A stretch of DNA of 64,000 nt from JAIBJN01 sp963847985 (GCA_963847985.1 CAWKBS010000007.1:124001-188000); one strand, 5' to 3'. Shown: positions 51,690 through 60,982, numbered from the stretch's first letter. Numbers and translations are program-made. The notes: a model not told the origin generated them from the sequence alone.

Positions 51690-53009
51690 ATGCCACGACA
51701 AAAGTCCACACACGTCGACGACCCCGGGGCGGTCGGCGTGCGACTCCGCACCGCGCGCGAGGCCGCCGGGTTGAGCCAGCGCCAGCTCGCCTTCCCCGGC
51801 TGCTCGCCCGCGTACATCTCGCGCATCGAGTCGGGCGACCGCATCCCCTCCCTCCAGCTCCTACGCGAGCTGGGACGCCGCCTCGGCGTCTCCGAGGACG
51901 TCCTCGCCACCGGCTCGGACCCGCGGGAGCGGGGCGGGAGGGCCCTCGCGGCCGAGGTTGCCCTGCGCAGCGACGAGCTCGACCGCGCCGAGAGCATCTA
52001 CGGCGCGCTCCTCGCGGACGCGCACGACGAGGATGAGAAGGCCGTCGCCTACGCGGGCCTCGGCCAGGTCGCCTTTCGCCGCGGCGACCCGCGACTGGCG
52101 ATCGAGCACTTCGAGACCGCGCTCGAGCTCTCGGGACGCGGCGAGGAGGATCGGCCGGACGTGGCCGACACGCTCGGGCGCGCCTATGCGATGACCGGCG
52201 AGCTGGAGTCGTCGATCGCCGTCTTCGAGCGCTCGCTCGCGGCGGCCCAGCGCCGCGAGGACGAGCTCGAGCGGATCCACTTCCAGCTCCTCCTCGGCGA
52301 GGCGCTCGTCGACGCCGGCAACCTCCGCCGGGCCGAGGAGGTGCTCGCCGGCGCACTGTCGGCCGGGAAGGACTCGCTCGACCCGGGCGTTCGCGTCGAG
52401 CTCTACTCGGCCCAGTCGCGCCTCCACGCCGAGCGCAACGACCCCGAGACTGCAGCCCGCTACGCGACGCGCGCCCTCGAGATCCTTCGCATCAGCGAAG
52501 ACTCGTACCGCACCGGGCGCGCCCACCGGCTCCTCGCCCACATCGAGCTCGACCGCGGCCGCGCCGAGGAAGCGCTTGCGATCCTCGAGGAGGGCCGGCC
52601 CCTTCTGGAGGGCTCCGCGAGCCCTGTCGAGTGGGCCCAGTTCCGCCTGGAGGAGGCCCGGGCGCTGGCGAAGGTCGGGCGCACCGAGGAAGCCGCCGCG
52701 CTCGCCATGCAGATCTCCGGGATCCTCGCCGACGCGCATCCCGAGGACGCCGCGCGAAGCTACGCGACCCTGGCGGAGGTGTACGAGGAGATCGGCGACC
52801 GGGCGCGCGCGCTGGAGCTCTACGAGCTCGCGGCCGACGTCCTCCGCCCCGACAACCCGAACCGCCACCTCGCCGGCATCTTCGCCCGCATGGCCAAGCT
52901 CCTCGAGGCGGAAGGTCGGACCGACGCGGCGTACGACTACATGAAGCAGGCGGTCGGGATGCAGCGGGAGATCGCTGCGAAGCTCACCTCGGAGGCCCGA
53001 ATCCGGTAG
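51690..53009 (+). CDS. XRE-type HTH regulator with C-terminal TPR domain
   Basis: 439 residues from ATG 51690; ATG 51660 in frame is an alternative, and a TATACGAT motif at 51640-51647 could be its -10. Residues about 10-70 are a Xre-type helix-turn-helix (GVRLRTAREAAGLSQRQLAF, SPAYISRIESGDRIPSLQLL), followed by about nine TPR-like units (e.g. AYAGLGQVAFRRGDPRLAIE, SYATLAEVYEEIGDRARALE). Such HTH-TPR proteins often sense peptides or protein partners. Related in its TPR part to the truncated gene at the window end. Followed by two hairpins and the helicase gene. Confidence 0.88.
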   Translation: MPRQKSTHVDDPGAVGVRLRTAREAAGLSQRQLAFPGCSPAYISRIESGDRIPSLQLLRELGRRLGVSEDVLATGSDPRERGGRALAAEVALRSDELDRAESIYGALLADAHDEDEKAVAYAGLGQVAFRRGDPRLAIEHFETALELSGRGEEDRPDVADTLGRAYAMTGELESSIAVFERSLAAAQRREDELERIHFQLLLGEALVDAGNLRRAEEVLAGALSAGKDSLDPGVRVELYSAQSRLHAERNDPETAARYATRALEILRISEDSYRTGRAHRLLAHIELDRGRAEEALAILEEGRPLLEGSASPVEWAQFRLEEARALAKVGRTEEAAALAMQISGILADAHPEDAARSYATLAEVYEEIGDRARALELYELAADVLRPDNPNRHLAGIFARMAKLLEAEGRTDAAYDYMKQAVGMQREIAAKLTSEARIR

Positions 53010-53059
53010 TATCCGCGTGCCGGCGCGAGTTTCACTCGCGCACGCTCTCTGGGAAGCAG

Positions 53060-53077
53060 GCAGCGCAGCAGCGCTGC
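53060..53077 (+). terminator. Hairpin between HTH-TPR and helicase genes
   Basis: Perfect 7-bp stem (gcagcgc / gcgctgc) with loop agca, 4 bases before the helicase ATG; a shorter hairpin (gcgagt/actcgc, 53026-53040) precedes it. The closeness to the start codon would hide the ribosome-binding region, so a regulatory role is as likely as termination. Confidence 0.45.
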
Positions 53078-53081
53078 ATCT

Positions 53082-55583
53082 ATGCAAGAAACACGAGGCC
53101 ATCCGACGGTCCGGTCGGAGGCGTCGGACGCCTTGATGGCGGCCGCCCTCCGGGCGGAGGCCTGGTCCGGTGAGGCCTTCCTCCATCCGGGCGAAGACGC
53201 GGCGGAGGTGCTCGCCGAGGGCCGCGCGCGCCGACGCGCGCTCGACGCCGCGCTCGCCGAGATCGAGGCAGGCCTGCACTCGCCTTCGAGGGAGTGGAAG
53301 GTCGAGTACGCGCTCATGCTCGGGCTCGAGCGCGTCCTCACGGACAAGCCGCCCCGCCTCGCCTCCGGCACCGAGCTTCGCCGCCACCAGATCGACGCGC
53401 TCGCCGGCATGCTCGCCGAGCTGATCGCCCGGCACGAGGAAGAGGCGGAGGCGGAGAACGGCAACGGGAACGGCCAGAGCAACGGCAAGCCCGCCGAGAG
53501 CCAGGTCGAGGAGGAGGTGGACGAGCCCGAGGACGACGGCGAAGAGGCCGAGGACGGCGACGAAGCGGACGAGTTCGGCGTCAAGGAGGACCCGGGCGCC
53601 ATCCGGCGCTTCCGCTTCCGCCACCCGACCGCTTCGGGCAAGACGATCGCCGCCGGAGGCTTCGTCGAGGCCGCCGCGACGATGGGTGTCCTCATCCTCA
53701 CGCACCGGCGCCTGCTCGTCGACCAGTTCACGCGGGACCTGACGACCGAGGGCTACGGCGACCGGCTGCGGCCAGCCGTTCTCCAGGGCCAGGAGCCGCT
53801 CCGGGAGAGCCCGCTCACGATCCAGACCTACGCCTGGTTCGCGCGCCACGTCGACTCGGTCTCGCGGAGCGCCTATCAGCTCGTCATCTGCGACGAGGCG
53901 CACACCGCGCTCGGCGAGAAGACATCCGCGGCCATCCGGAGCCTGATCGAGCCGATCTACATCGGCATGACGGCCACCGAGCAGCTGATCGCCAAGCAGG
54001 TCTCGGACGTCTTCCCGGCCTCGGTGGACGACCTTCCGCTCGGCGACGCGGCCCGGCGGGGGCTGATCGCTCCGCTCCGCTCGCTGCGCGTGCGGCCCGC
54101 AGCCGCCATATCGTCCGTCCCGATCGTCGGCGGCGACTACGACCAGGAGGTCCTGGCCAAGGTCCTCGACCAGGACATCTTCAACCAGGCAGCGGCCAGC
54201 CTGTTCCGCGACCGTTTCGACGCCACGCCCGGCATCGTGTACGCGGCCGGCGTCGAGCACGCCTACAACCTCGCGCGGGAGTTCCGCGCCGCGGGGCTGA
54301 AGGCGGAGGCCGTCAGCGGCCGGACGCCGCCCGTGCGGCTCGCCGAGACCCTCGCCGCCTACGAGCGCGGGGACATCAACGTCCTCGTGAACGCGCAGCT
54401 CCTCGCCGAAGGCTGGAACTCGCCGCGCGCCACCGTCTGCATGCATCTCGCCCCGACCGCGAGCCGCCGCGTCTACCAGCAGCGGATCGGGCGCGTCATG
54501 CGCCTGGCGCCGCGCAAGGAAGCCGGCGTCGTCGTCGACTTCGTCGATGACGCAGCCACGCACAACGACCGCACCATCACGATCCACAGCCTGCTCGACT
54601 CAGACTTCTACCGCCCAGGCGCCCGCGTCACGCCGGCCCCTCGCCGCCGGATCCAGCGCCGGGCGAAACGGAAGCTCTCCCCCGCGCCCTGGCTCGTGCC
54701 TGTGACGCCGGACCCGCGCCGGCGCGTCACCGTGATCACCCGCGAGTGGGAGCGTGTCGACCCGGGCCGCCTCGCCGACGACGAGCAACTCCTCTGGGCG
54801 CGCATCGCCGGCCGGCAGGTTCGCTTCGAGGAGCGCCAGGCCTTTGCGGAGAAGCTCGCGCGCGCCAGCCGCGAGTGCCGGGAAGCCTTCCTCATGAGCT
54901 GTGCCGCCGAGAACCCGAACCGCCGCTTGCGGCTCTCGGCCCTCGGCGACAGGGTCGCGGTCGCCGTCGACCGCGCCGACTTCGACGACCTGGTCACCAT
55001 GGTGACGTCCGCCCCGACCTGGGAGAAGGATCGCATCCAGGGGGTCCGGGTCCTGCTGCGGTCGATCGGTGAGGGCAAGGTCGAGGCGCCGGAGGACATC
55101 GTCTCTCGCTGGACCTGGCGGCTCGCACGGGCGACGCGGAAGCTCCAGGACCGGCGCGCGAGCGCCGATCTGCCCGAGGCGAAGCGGCTGCTCGGCGCGC
55201 TGACGAACTCGCGCGGCCACCGGCACGAGGAGAACGCAGCCCGGCTCGTCAACGTCGCACTGGAGCAGCCGACGCACGTCGCCGCCGCCCTACTCGCCTC
55301 CGCCGAGGCGTACACGCCGACCGCGCAGCGCCTGATCGACGGCGTCCGCGAGCGGATCGGCACGGCGCAGGAGGTGGCGAACGCGCTCGCCGACAACCTC
55401 CCGGCGCCCAAGCAGGCGTCGAGCAAGTCGCGCCGGCGCCGGCGCAAGAAGAAGCGCAAGCCGGACGACGCGCAGACGCAGGCTCAGGGGCAGAATCGCC
55501 GGCAGTCGTCCAACGGCCAGCCGGAGCAGGCCCGTGAGCCCGTGGCGGCTGCGGCGGCCGAACCGGCCGAGAAGCCCGCGTAA
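53082..55583 (+). CDS. SF2 DEAD/DEAH-box helicase-like protein
   Basis: 833 residues. Superfamily 2 helicase core: Walker A FRHPTASGKTIAAGG, Walker B/DEAH ICDEAHTALG, motif III-like GMTATEQL, and C-terminal motifs NAQLLAEGWNSPRATVCMHL and YQQRIGRVMRLAPRKEAG (arginine fingers). An acidic, Gly/Asn-rich disordered insert (about residues 125-165) precedes the core. The ~300 residues after the core are unassigned, and the tail has a highly basic SRRRRRKKKRKP cluster suited to nucleic-acid binding. The pattern is close to ResIII-type helicases, but there is no nuclease partner nearby, so restriction is not supported. Confidence 0.88.
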   Translation: MQETRGHPTVRSEASDALMAAALRAEAWSGEAFLHPGEDAAEVLAEGRARRRALDAALAEIEAGLHSPSREWKVEYALMLGLERVLTDKPPRLASGTELRRHQIDALAGMLAELIARHEEEAEAENGNGNGQSNGKPAESQVEEEVDEPEDDGEEAEDGDEADEFGVKEDPGAIRRFRFRHPTASGKTIAAGGFVEAAATMGVLILTHRRLLVDQFTRDLTTEGYGDRLRPAVLQGQEPLRESPLTIQTYAWFARHVDSVSRSAYQLVICDEAHTALGEKTSAAIRSLIEPIYIGMTATEQLIAKQVSDVFPASVDDLPLGDAARRGLIAPLRSLRVRPAAAISSVPIVGGDYDQEVLAKVLDQDIFNQAAASLFRDRFDATPGIVYAAGVEHAYNLAREFRAAGLKAEAVSGRTPPVRLAETLAAYERGDINVLVNAQLLAEGWNSPRATVCMHLAPTASRRVYQQRIGRVMRLAPRKEAGVVVDFVDDAATHNDRTITIHSLLDSDFYRPGARVTPAPRRRIQRRAKRKLSPAPWLVPVTPDPRRRVTVITREWERVDPGRLADDEQLLWARIAGRQVRFEERQAFAEKLARASRECREAFLMSCAAENPNRRLRLSALGDRVAVAVDRADFDDLVTMVTSAPTWEKDRIQGVRVLLRSIGEGKVEAPEDIVSRWTWRLARATRKLQDRRASADLPEAKRLLGALTNSRGHRHEENAARLVNVALEQPTHVAAALLASAEAYTPTAQRLIDGVRERIGTAQEVANALADNLPAPKQASSKSRRRRRKKKRKPDDAQTQAQGQNRRQSSNGQPEQAREPVAAAAAEPAEKPA

Positions 55584-55620
55584 GCTCTCGTTCAGAATCC
55601 GCAGCTAGCATCGAAGGCCG

Positions 55621-57261
55621 ATGCTGCTGCTCCTGGGCGTGGCCTTCGTCGCGGGCATCGTGACCGCGCTTTCACCTTGCGTCCTGCCCGTCCTGCCGGT
55701 CGTGCTCGCCGCAGGCGCCACCGGCGGCCCCCGGCGTCCCTTCGCCGTCGTCGCCGGCCTCGTCGTCAGCTTCACGGTGTTCTCACTAACCGCGGCGACG
55801 CTCCTGACCGCGCTCGGGCTCCCCGACGACCTCCTCCGGAACCTGGCGATCGCCGTGATCGTGGTCGTCGGTCTCGGTCTCGTCTGGCCACGGCTCGGCG
55901 ACTTGCTCGGCCGTCCGTTCTACGCCCTCGCCCGGCGCCGACCCACCGACGAGGCCGGCGGCTTCGTCCTCGGCCTCAGCCTCGGGCTCCTCTTCACACC
56001 CTGCGCCGGGCCGGTCATCGCCGCCGTCGCCACCGTGGCCGCGACGCAGGACCTGACCCTGAGCGCGTTCGCGATCACGCTCGCCTACGGGCTCGGTGCG
56101 GGCCTCGTCCTGCTCGGCGTCGCGCTCGCCGCGCGGCGCGGACTCAGCCTGAGCGGCGTCCGCGCGCACGCGCCCGCGATCCGCCGTGCGCTCGGCGCCG
56201 CCGTCCTCGCCGTTGCCGTCCTCATGGTCTACGGGGTCGACAAGAAGCTCCAGACCCGGGTTCCCGAGTACACGCGCGCGCTCCAGGGGCTCGAGGAGAG
56301 CGCCGCCGCCCGCGGAGAGCTCGACGCACTCGTCGGCGGGCCCGGCCTCGCCGAGGAGGAGCGGCTCGACGACTTCGGGCTCGCACCGGAGTTCCAGGCG
56401 ATCGAGGCCTGGATCAACTCGGAGCCGCTGACGATGGCCGCGCTGCGCGGGAAGGTCGTAGTCCTCGACTTCTGGACGTATTCCTGCATCAACTGCCTGC
56501 GGACGCTCCCACACGTCAAGGCGTGGGACGAGGCCTACCGCGACGACGGGCTCGTCATCGTCGGCGTGCACACACCCGAGTTCGCATTCGAGCGCGAGGC
56601 GGGCAACGTCCGCCGCGCGGTGCGCGACCACGGCATCGAGTACCCCGTCGCGCTCGACCCCGACTACGGGACCTGGGAGGCTTGGCTCAATCGCTACTGG
56701 CCGGCCAAGTACTTCGTCGACCGGCGCGGGCATCTCCGGTACGCGCACTTCGGAGAAGGCGACTACAAGGAGAGCGAGCGCGTGATCCGTCAGCTCCTCG
56801 CCGAGGGCCAGGAGGGCGCGCTGGTGTCCGAGGCGATCGAGGACGAGACCCCAACCGGCCCGCAGACCCCTGAGAGCTACCTCGGGTACGGGCGGATCGA
56901 CCGCTTCGTCGGCTCGCGCATCGAGCCCGACCGCGAGGCCGACTACACGATCCCGCGGTTCGTCCCGCTCCACGGGCTCGCCTACGGCGGGCGCTGGCGG
57001 GTCGAGGAAGAACGGATCGTCGCCGGCGAGGACGCGCAGCTGCGGCTTCACTTCCGAGGCGGCGACGTCTTCCTCGTGCTGGGCACGGCCGGGGAGTCCG
57101 AGACCGTGGAGGTCACGCTCGACGATGAGCCCGCCGGCACGGTCGCCGTCACCCAGGACGACATCTACACGCTGGCGCGCATTCCCGGCGAGAACCGCGA
57201 CCACGTGCTCGACCTCCGCGTCTCACCGGGCACAGAGGCCTACGCCTTCACGTTCGGCTAG
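55621..57261 (+). CDS. dipZ: DipZ-type fused CcdA/thioredoxin-like protein
   Basis: 546 residues. The N-terminal CcdA-like membrane domain (six helices) has two conserved cysteines, Cys20 in LSPCVLPVLP and Cys128 in FTPCAGPV, that relay electrons from the cytoplasm. A TlpA-like thioredoxin domain follows with active site C289-I-N-C292 (SCINCLRTLPH). The last ~150 residues are a beta-rich carbohydrate-binding-like domain (HFRGGDVFLVLGTAGESETV). The layout matches actinobacterial DipZ. It would reduce extracytoplasmic disulfides, supporting cytochrome or secreted-protein maturation. Ends 2 bases before the convergent PAC2 gene stop. Confidence 0.93.
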   Translation: MLLLLGVAFVAGIVTALSPCVLPVLPVVLAAGATGGPRRPFAVVAGLVVSFTVFSLTAATLLTALGLPDDLLRNLAIAVIVVVGLGLVWPRLGDLLGRPFYALARRRPTDEAGGFVLGLSLGLLFTPCAGPVIAAVATVAATQDLTLSAFAITLAYGLGAGLVLLGVALAARRGLSLSGVRAHAPAIRRALGAAVLAVAVLMVYGVDKKLQTRVPEYTRALQGLEESAAARGELDALVGGPGLAEEERLDDFGLAPEFQAIEAWINSEPLTMAALRGKVVVLDFWTYSCINCLRTLPHVKAWDEAYRDDGLVIVGVHTPEFAFEREAGNVRRAVRDHGIEYPVALDPDYGTWEAWLNRYWPAKYFVDRRGHLRYAHFGEGDYKESERVIRQLLAEGQEGALVSEAIEDETPTGPQTPESYLGYGRIDRFVGSRIEPDREADYTIPRFVPLHGLAYGGRWRVEEERIVAGEDAQLRLHFRGGDVFLVLGTAGESETVEVTLDDEPAGTVAVTQDDIYTLARIPGENRDHVLDLRVSPGTEAYAFTFG

Positions 57262-57263
57262 CC

Positions 57264-58160
57264 CTAGAGGCTCTCGTCGGCCTCGTCCTCGAGCTCCCGG
57301 CTCCGCTCCTCGTGCTCCTTGAGGAAGCGGGTGAGCTCGGCGGCGAGCGAGTCCCCCGAGGGGACGTCGAGCTCCTCGCCGAGCGCGTCGCGTCGCGTCT
57401 CGAGCTCGTGGACGTACTCCTCGGTCTGCTCGTCCTGCGCGACGGCCGCGCTCACCTGCAGCTCGTAGGCGTCCGCCGCGCGCTCGAGGTCGCCGAGGTC
57501 GAGCGAGGCGCCGAGCAGGGAGGCGAGCCGATCCGAGAGCGCGAGCGCGGCCTTCGGGCTCGCCGCGAGCGAGACGTAGTGCGGCACGGCCGCCCACAGG
57601 CTCGCCGAGGGGATACCCGCCGCGCGGCAGGAGTCGTGCAGAACGCCGACGATGCCGGTGGGCCCTTCGTAGCGCGAGGAGGTCAGGCCGAGCTCGTTGA
57701 CGAGCTCGGGGTCGCTCGCGGAGCCGGTCACGGGCGCCGGGCGGGTGTGGGGAACGTCGGCGAGCAGCGCGCCGAGCGTCACGAGGAGCTCGACGCCGAG
57801 GTCGGTGGCGAGCCCCGTGACCTCCTCCGAGAACGTCCGCCAGCGCGTGTTCGGCTCGACGCCGAGGAGGATGACTGCGTCGCGGTCGGCCCCTGGCACC
57901 TCGGCGCTGTAGAAGACGTTCTCGGGCCAGTCGATCCTCCGCGTCACGCCCTCCTCGAGACGGACGTGCGGCCGTACAGCCTGGAAGTCGTAGAACTCCT
58001 CGGGATCCACGTCGCCGAAGCGCTCGGCGTTCCAGCTCTGTGCCAGGAAGCTCGCAGCGAGAGAGGCGCCCTGCGCGCCGTCGTTCCACCCCCGGAACGC
58101 AGCCACGAGCACGGGGCGTCGCAGCGCCGGGCGGCTCTCGATCCGGAGATGCCGGGCCAT
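57264..58160 (-). CDS. PAC2-family (proteasome-assembly-chaperone-like) protein
   Basis: 298 residues. PAC2 fold markers: PVLVAAFRGWNDGAQGASLA at the N-terminus, VILLGVEPNTRWRTFSEEV, VTLGALLADVPHTRPAPVTG and the GPTGIVGVLHDSCRAAGIPS segment. The C-terminal ~70 residues form an acidic coiled coil. Actinobacteria carry proteasomes, and PAC2 proteins are frequent there, but a chaperone role is inferred. Ten bases separate it from ctaA upstream. Confidence 0.9.
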   Translation of the reverse strand: MARHLRIESRPALRRPVLVAAFRGWNDGAQGASLAASFLAQSWNAERFGDVDPEEFYDFQAVRPHVRLEEGVTRRIDWPENVFYSAEVPGADRDAVILLGVEPNTRWRTFSEEVTGLATDLGVELLVTLGALLADVPHTRPAPVTGSASDPELVNELGLTSSRYEGPTGIVGVLHDSCRAAGIPSASLWAAVPHYVSLAASPKAALALSDRLASLLGASLDLGDLERAADAYELQVSAAVAQDEQTEEYVHELETRRDALGEELDVPSGDSLAAELTRFLKEHEERSRELEDEADESL

Positions 58161-58169
58161 CGAGCCAGT

Positions 58170-59084
58170 CTACGGGAGGCGGGCCCGCTGCCTGAGGACG
58201 ATGCGGACGGCCAGGGCGACCACCGCCACCCAGACGGCCGTGGCCAGCGTCACGTGCAGGAGGACGAGGCCCCACGGGAGCGCCTCGCGCCACTGGATCT
58301 CCCCGACGACCATCTGCGCCAGGAGGAGCGCGAGCACGACGCCGGCGAGCAGCAGCTCGACCCGGGCGTGCGCGCGCTCGACGACCAGGAGGGCGAGGAG
58401 CGCGAGGAAGGCGACGCCGAAGACCGCGGTGGCGCCGATGTGGATGTGCACCGCCTCCACGAGGTTCCCGAAGCGCGGGATCTCCTCGCCCCCGGAGTGC
58501 GGGCCGGCGGCGGTGACCAGCGTCCCGGAGACGACGAGGGCCGCTGCGGCGGGAACGAGACCGAGCGCGAGCCACGCCGAGCCGATCGGCTTCTCCGCGG
58601 TCGCCCCGCGGGCCAGGTCGCGCGCCCCCTGGACGACGACGACCACGACCGCGAGGGCTACGAGCGAGAGCAGGAAGTGGCCCATGACGATCAGCGGGTG
58701 CAGCTCGAGCATGACCGTGATCCCCCCGAGCACGCCCTGGGCGAGCACCGTGAAGGGCAGCGCGACCGCGCTCCAGAGCAGCCAGCGCGGCATGCCGGGG
58801 ACGCGAAAGGCGGCGACCGCCGCGACCAGCGTCGTCAGCCCGACGACGAAGCCCGCGACCCGGTTGCCGAACTCGATCAGCGCGTTGTACTCCTTGGGCG
58901 GGAGAAACGTCTCGCCGCAGTTCGGCCAGTTCTCGCAGCCGAGGCCGGAGCCGGTGAGCCGGACGGTCGCGCCCGAGACGACGATGAGGAAGAGCGCCGC
59001 GAACGCCGCCCACGCGAACCATTCGAAGGTGGCGGGTGAGACGGTGAGCGAGCGGAGCCGTGCCGAGCGCGCGCCGGCCTCCAT
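58170..59084 (-). CDS. ctaA: Heme A synthase (CtaA/COX15)
   Basis: 304-residue polytopic protein that oxidises the heme O methyl group to the formyl of heme A for aa3-type cytochrome oxidase. It has eight helices, the conserved loop GATVRLTGSGLGCENWPNC with its Cys pair, and heme-ligand histidines in ELHPLIVMGHFLLS, EAVHIHIGATAVFG and LVLLHVTLATA. The presence implies an aerobic heme-A-containing terminal oxidase elsewhere in the genome. ATG 59084 shares a base with the selD stop (TGATG). Confidence 0.95.
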   Translation of the reverse strand: MEAGARSARLRSLTVSPATFEWFAWAAFAALFLIVVSGATVRLTGSGLGCENWPNCGETFLPPKEYNALIEFGNRVAGFVVGLTTLVAAVAAFRVPGMPRWLLWSAVALPFTVLAQGVLGGITVMLELHPLIVMGHFLLSLVALAVVVVVVQGARDLARGATAEKPIGSAWLALGLVPAAAALVVSGTLVTAAGPHSGGEEIPRFGNLVEAVHIHIGATAVFGVAFLALLALLVVERAHARVELLLAGVVLALLLAQMVVGEIQWREALPWGLVLLHVTLATAVWVAVVALAVRIVLRQRARLP

Positions 59085-60112
59085 CAGGAGACGACCACCC
59101 CGCTGCCGGCTGCGACCCCTCCGATGCGGGCGAGGAAGAGGCCCTCTCCGGCGAAATGCGCCCGGAGCACCGGCCCCTTGTCGGCCGGGAGCGTGAAGAG
59201 CAGCCCTCCGGCGGTCTGCGGGTCGTAGCCCAGCGCGGCCACGTCGTCCGGCGTCCCGTCGAGCGCGACCGCGTGACCGGCGAAGTCGCGGTTGCGCGAG
59301 TCGCCGCCCGTTCGTACTCCCTCGGCGGCGGCAGCCATGGCTCCGGGCAGCGCCGGGAGCCCGCCGGCGTCGAGATCCAGGCGAACGCCGCTTCGGTCGG
59401 CCAACTCGTGGGCATGGCCGAACAGGCCGAAGCCGGTGACGTCGGTGACGGCGGACGGCTCGAAGCCGCGCAACGCTTCCGCGGCGCGGTCGTTGAGCTC
59501 GGTCATGCCGCGCGTGGCCTCGGCCGCTTCGCCGCTTCCGACCAGGCCTCTGGCGGCGCCGGCAAGCACGAGACCCGTGCCGAGCGGCTTCGTCAGGAAG
59601 ACGTCGTCGCCGGGGCGGGCCGTGCTCTTGCGCCAGACGGCCTGCGGGTGGACGGTCCCGACGACTGCAAGCCCGTACTTCGGCTCGGCGTCGCGGATCG
59701 TGTGGCCGCCGGCCAGGACGGCGCCGGCCTCCTGCACCTTGGCCGCGGCGGCGTCGAAGATCGCGCGCACCGTGTCGACCGGCAGCTCCTCCGGGAAGGC
59801 GGCGATCGAGAGCGCCAGCAGCGGCCTCCCACCCATGGCGAAGACGTCGTTGAGCGCATTCGCCGCGGCGATCGCGCCGAAGAGCGAGGGGTCGTCGACC
59901 ATCGGCGGGAAGAAGTCCGTGGTGAAGATCAGCGCGCGATCGTCGTCGAGCTTGTATACCGCGGCGTCGTCGGCCGGTGCGAGCCCGACGAGCAGGTTCT
60001 CCGGTGCCGTGGGGAGGAAGCCCGCCAGCAGCTCCTCGAGGCGGGCGGCCGGGTACTTGGCGGCGCAGCCTCCTCCCGTTTCGAGACTCGTGAGGCGCGC
60101 TGTAGGCTCCAC
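59084..60112 (-). CDS. selD: Selenophosphate synthase (Cys form)
   Basis: 342 residues from GTG 60112. Makes selenophosphate from selenide and ATP. The N-terminal catalytic Cys16 and Lys19 lie in TGGGCAAKYPAARLEEL; ATP/metal-binding pieces include IFTTDFFPPMVDDPSLFGAI, FAMGGRPLLALSIAAFPEEL and LAGGHTIRDAEPKYGLAVVG, with TDVTGFGLFGHAHELAD further on. It uses Cys, not Sec, at the catalytic position. No selA/selB/selC or ybbB is in the window, so whether it feeds selenocysteine or selenouridine cannot be decided. First gene of a selD-ctaA-PAC2 operon, with an apparently leaderless start. Confidence 0.95.
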   Translation of the reverse strand: MEPTARLTSLETGGGCAAKYPAARLEELLAGFLPTAPENLLVGLAPADDAAVYKLDDDRALIFTTDFFPPMVDDPSLFGAIAAANALNDVFAMGGRPLLALSIAAFPEELPVDTVRAIFDAAAAKVQEAGAVLAGGHTIRDAEPKYGLAVVGTVHPQAVWRKSTARPGDDVFLTKPLGTGLVLAGAARGLVGSGEAAEATRGMTELNDRAAEALRGFEPSAVTDVTGFGLFGHAHELADRSGVRLDLDAGGLPALPGAMAAAAEGVRTGGDSRNRDFAGHAVALDGTPDDVAALGYDPQTAGGLLFTLPADKGPVLRAHFAGEGLFLARIGGVAAGSGVVVS

Positions 60113-60125
60113 CGGATGGAGGTTA
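60103..60125. promoter_or_regulatory. Symmetric divergent leaderless promoters (selD / DDAH-like)
   Basis: Start codons GTG 60112 (minus) and ATG 60116 (plus) are separated by only 3 bases. A TANNNT-type -10 lies exactly 7 bases before each: TAGGCT (60103-60108) for plus, TAACCT (complement of 60120-60125) for minus. Each -10 sits inside the other gene's coding sequence. Confidence 0.55.
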
Positions 60126-60982
60126 CCGCCCGTCAGTTCGGCTGTCAGAGCATGACGGCGCCGCTCCGGCGCGTGCTCGTGCGCGCTCCCCGGCCCGAGG
60201 ACGCGGCGGTCTGGCGGGCCTACGGCTGGCGTTTCGAGCCCGACTCGGGCGCCATGGCCGAAGAGCACGCGGCCTTCCGCGAGCAGCTCGCCGCGGCCGG
60301 TGCGGAGGTCATCCTGGCGGAGACGCCGCACGGTCCCGACCCGGACGCGATTTACACGTACGACCCGGCCATCGTCGCGGACGTGGGTGCGATCCTCCTG
60401 CGGCCCGGCAAGGAGGGGCGCCGGGGCGAGCCGGACGCGATGGGCGCCGACTTCGTGGAGGCCGGGGTTCCCATCGCCGGGCGGCTCGACGCGCCCGCGA
60501 TGGCCGAGGGCGGGGATACCGTCTGGCTCGACGAGAGCACGCTCCTCGTCGGTCGTGGCTACCGCACGAACGAGGCCGGCATCGACGGGCTCCGCGACCT
60601 TCTCCCGGACGTCGACGTCGTCGTCTTCGACCTGCCCCACTACCACGGCCCCGGCGAGGTGATGCACCTCATGTCCTTCCTCTCGCCGCTCGACGACGAC
60701 CTGGCCGTCGTCTACCCGCCGCTCATGCCGGTTCGGCTGGTGGAGATCCTCAGGGAGCGCGGGATCGAGCTGGTCGAGGTCCCCGACGAGGAGTTCGAGT
60801 CGATGGGGCCGAACGTCCTGGCGCTCGGCCCACGCATCGCGCTCGCGCTTGCGGGCAACGACGAGTCGCGCAGGCGCATGGAAGCCGCCGGGGTCGACGT
60901 CCGCGTCTACACGGGCGACCACATCTCCCGCCCGGGCGACGGCGGCCCCACCTGCCTGACGCGCCCACTCCTGCGCGACTAG
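60116..60982 (+). CDS. Dimethylarginine dimethylaminohydrolase / amidinotransferase family protein
   Basis: 288 residues of the guanidine-modifying superfamily (DDAH, arginine deiminase). The N-terminus reads VTARQFGCQSMTAPLRRVLV; substrate-binding acidic residues lie in AMAEGGDTVWLDESTLLVG; catalytic His in EVMHLMSFLSPLDDDLAVV; nucleophile Cys280 in GGPTCLTRPLL. Likely hydrolyses a methylated arginine or a related guanidino compound to citrulline plus amine. Starts at ATG 60116, back to back with selD. Hairpins follow the stop. Confidence 0.9.
   Translation: MEVTARQFGCQSMTAPLRRVLVRAPRPEDAAVWRAYGWRFEPDSGAMAEEHAAFREQLAAAGAEVILAETPHGPDPDAIYTYDPAIVADVGAILLRPGKEGRRGEPDAMGADFVEAGVPIAGRLDAPAMAEGGDTVWLDESTLLVGRGYRTNEAGIDGLRDLLPDVDVVVFDLPHYHGPGEVMHLMSFLSPLDDDLAVVYPPLMPVRLVEILRERGIELVEVPDEEFESMGPNVLALGPRIALALAGNDESRRRMEAAGVDVRVYTGDHISRPGDGGPTCLTRPLLRD

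Noticed and set aside
51861..54587. 908-codon minus-strand frame spanning the HTH-TPR and helicase genes
   Set aside because: Antisense to two well-supported genes and their intergenic hairpins.
53082..55583. Restriction or defence system built around the helicase
   Set aside because: No methylase, nuclease or specificity gene and no other defence gene adjoins it; neighbours are a regulator and DipZ.
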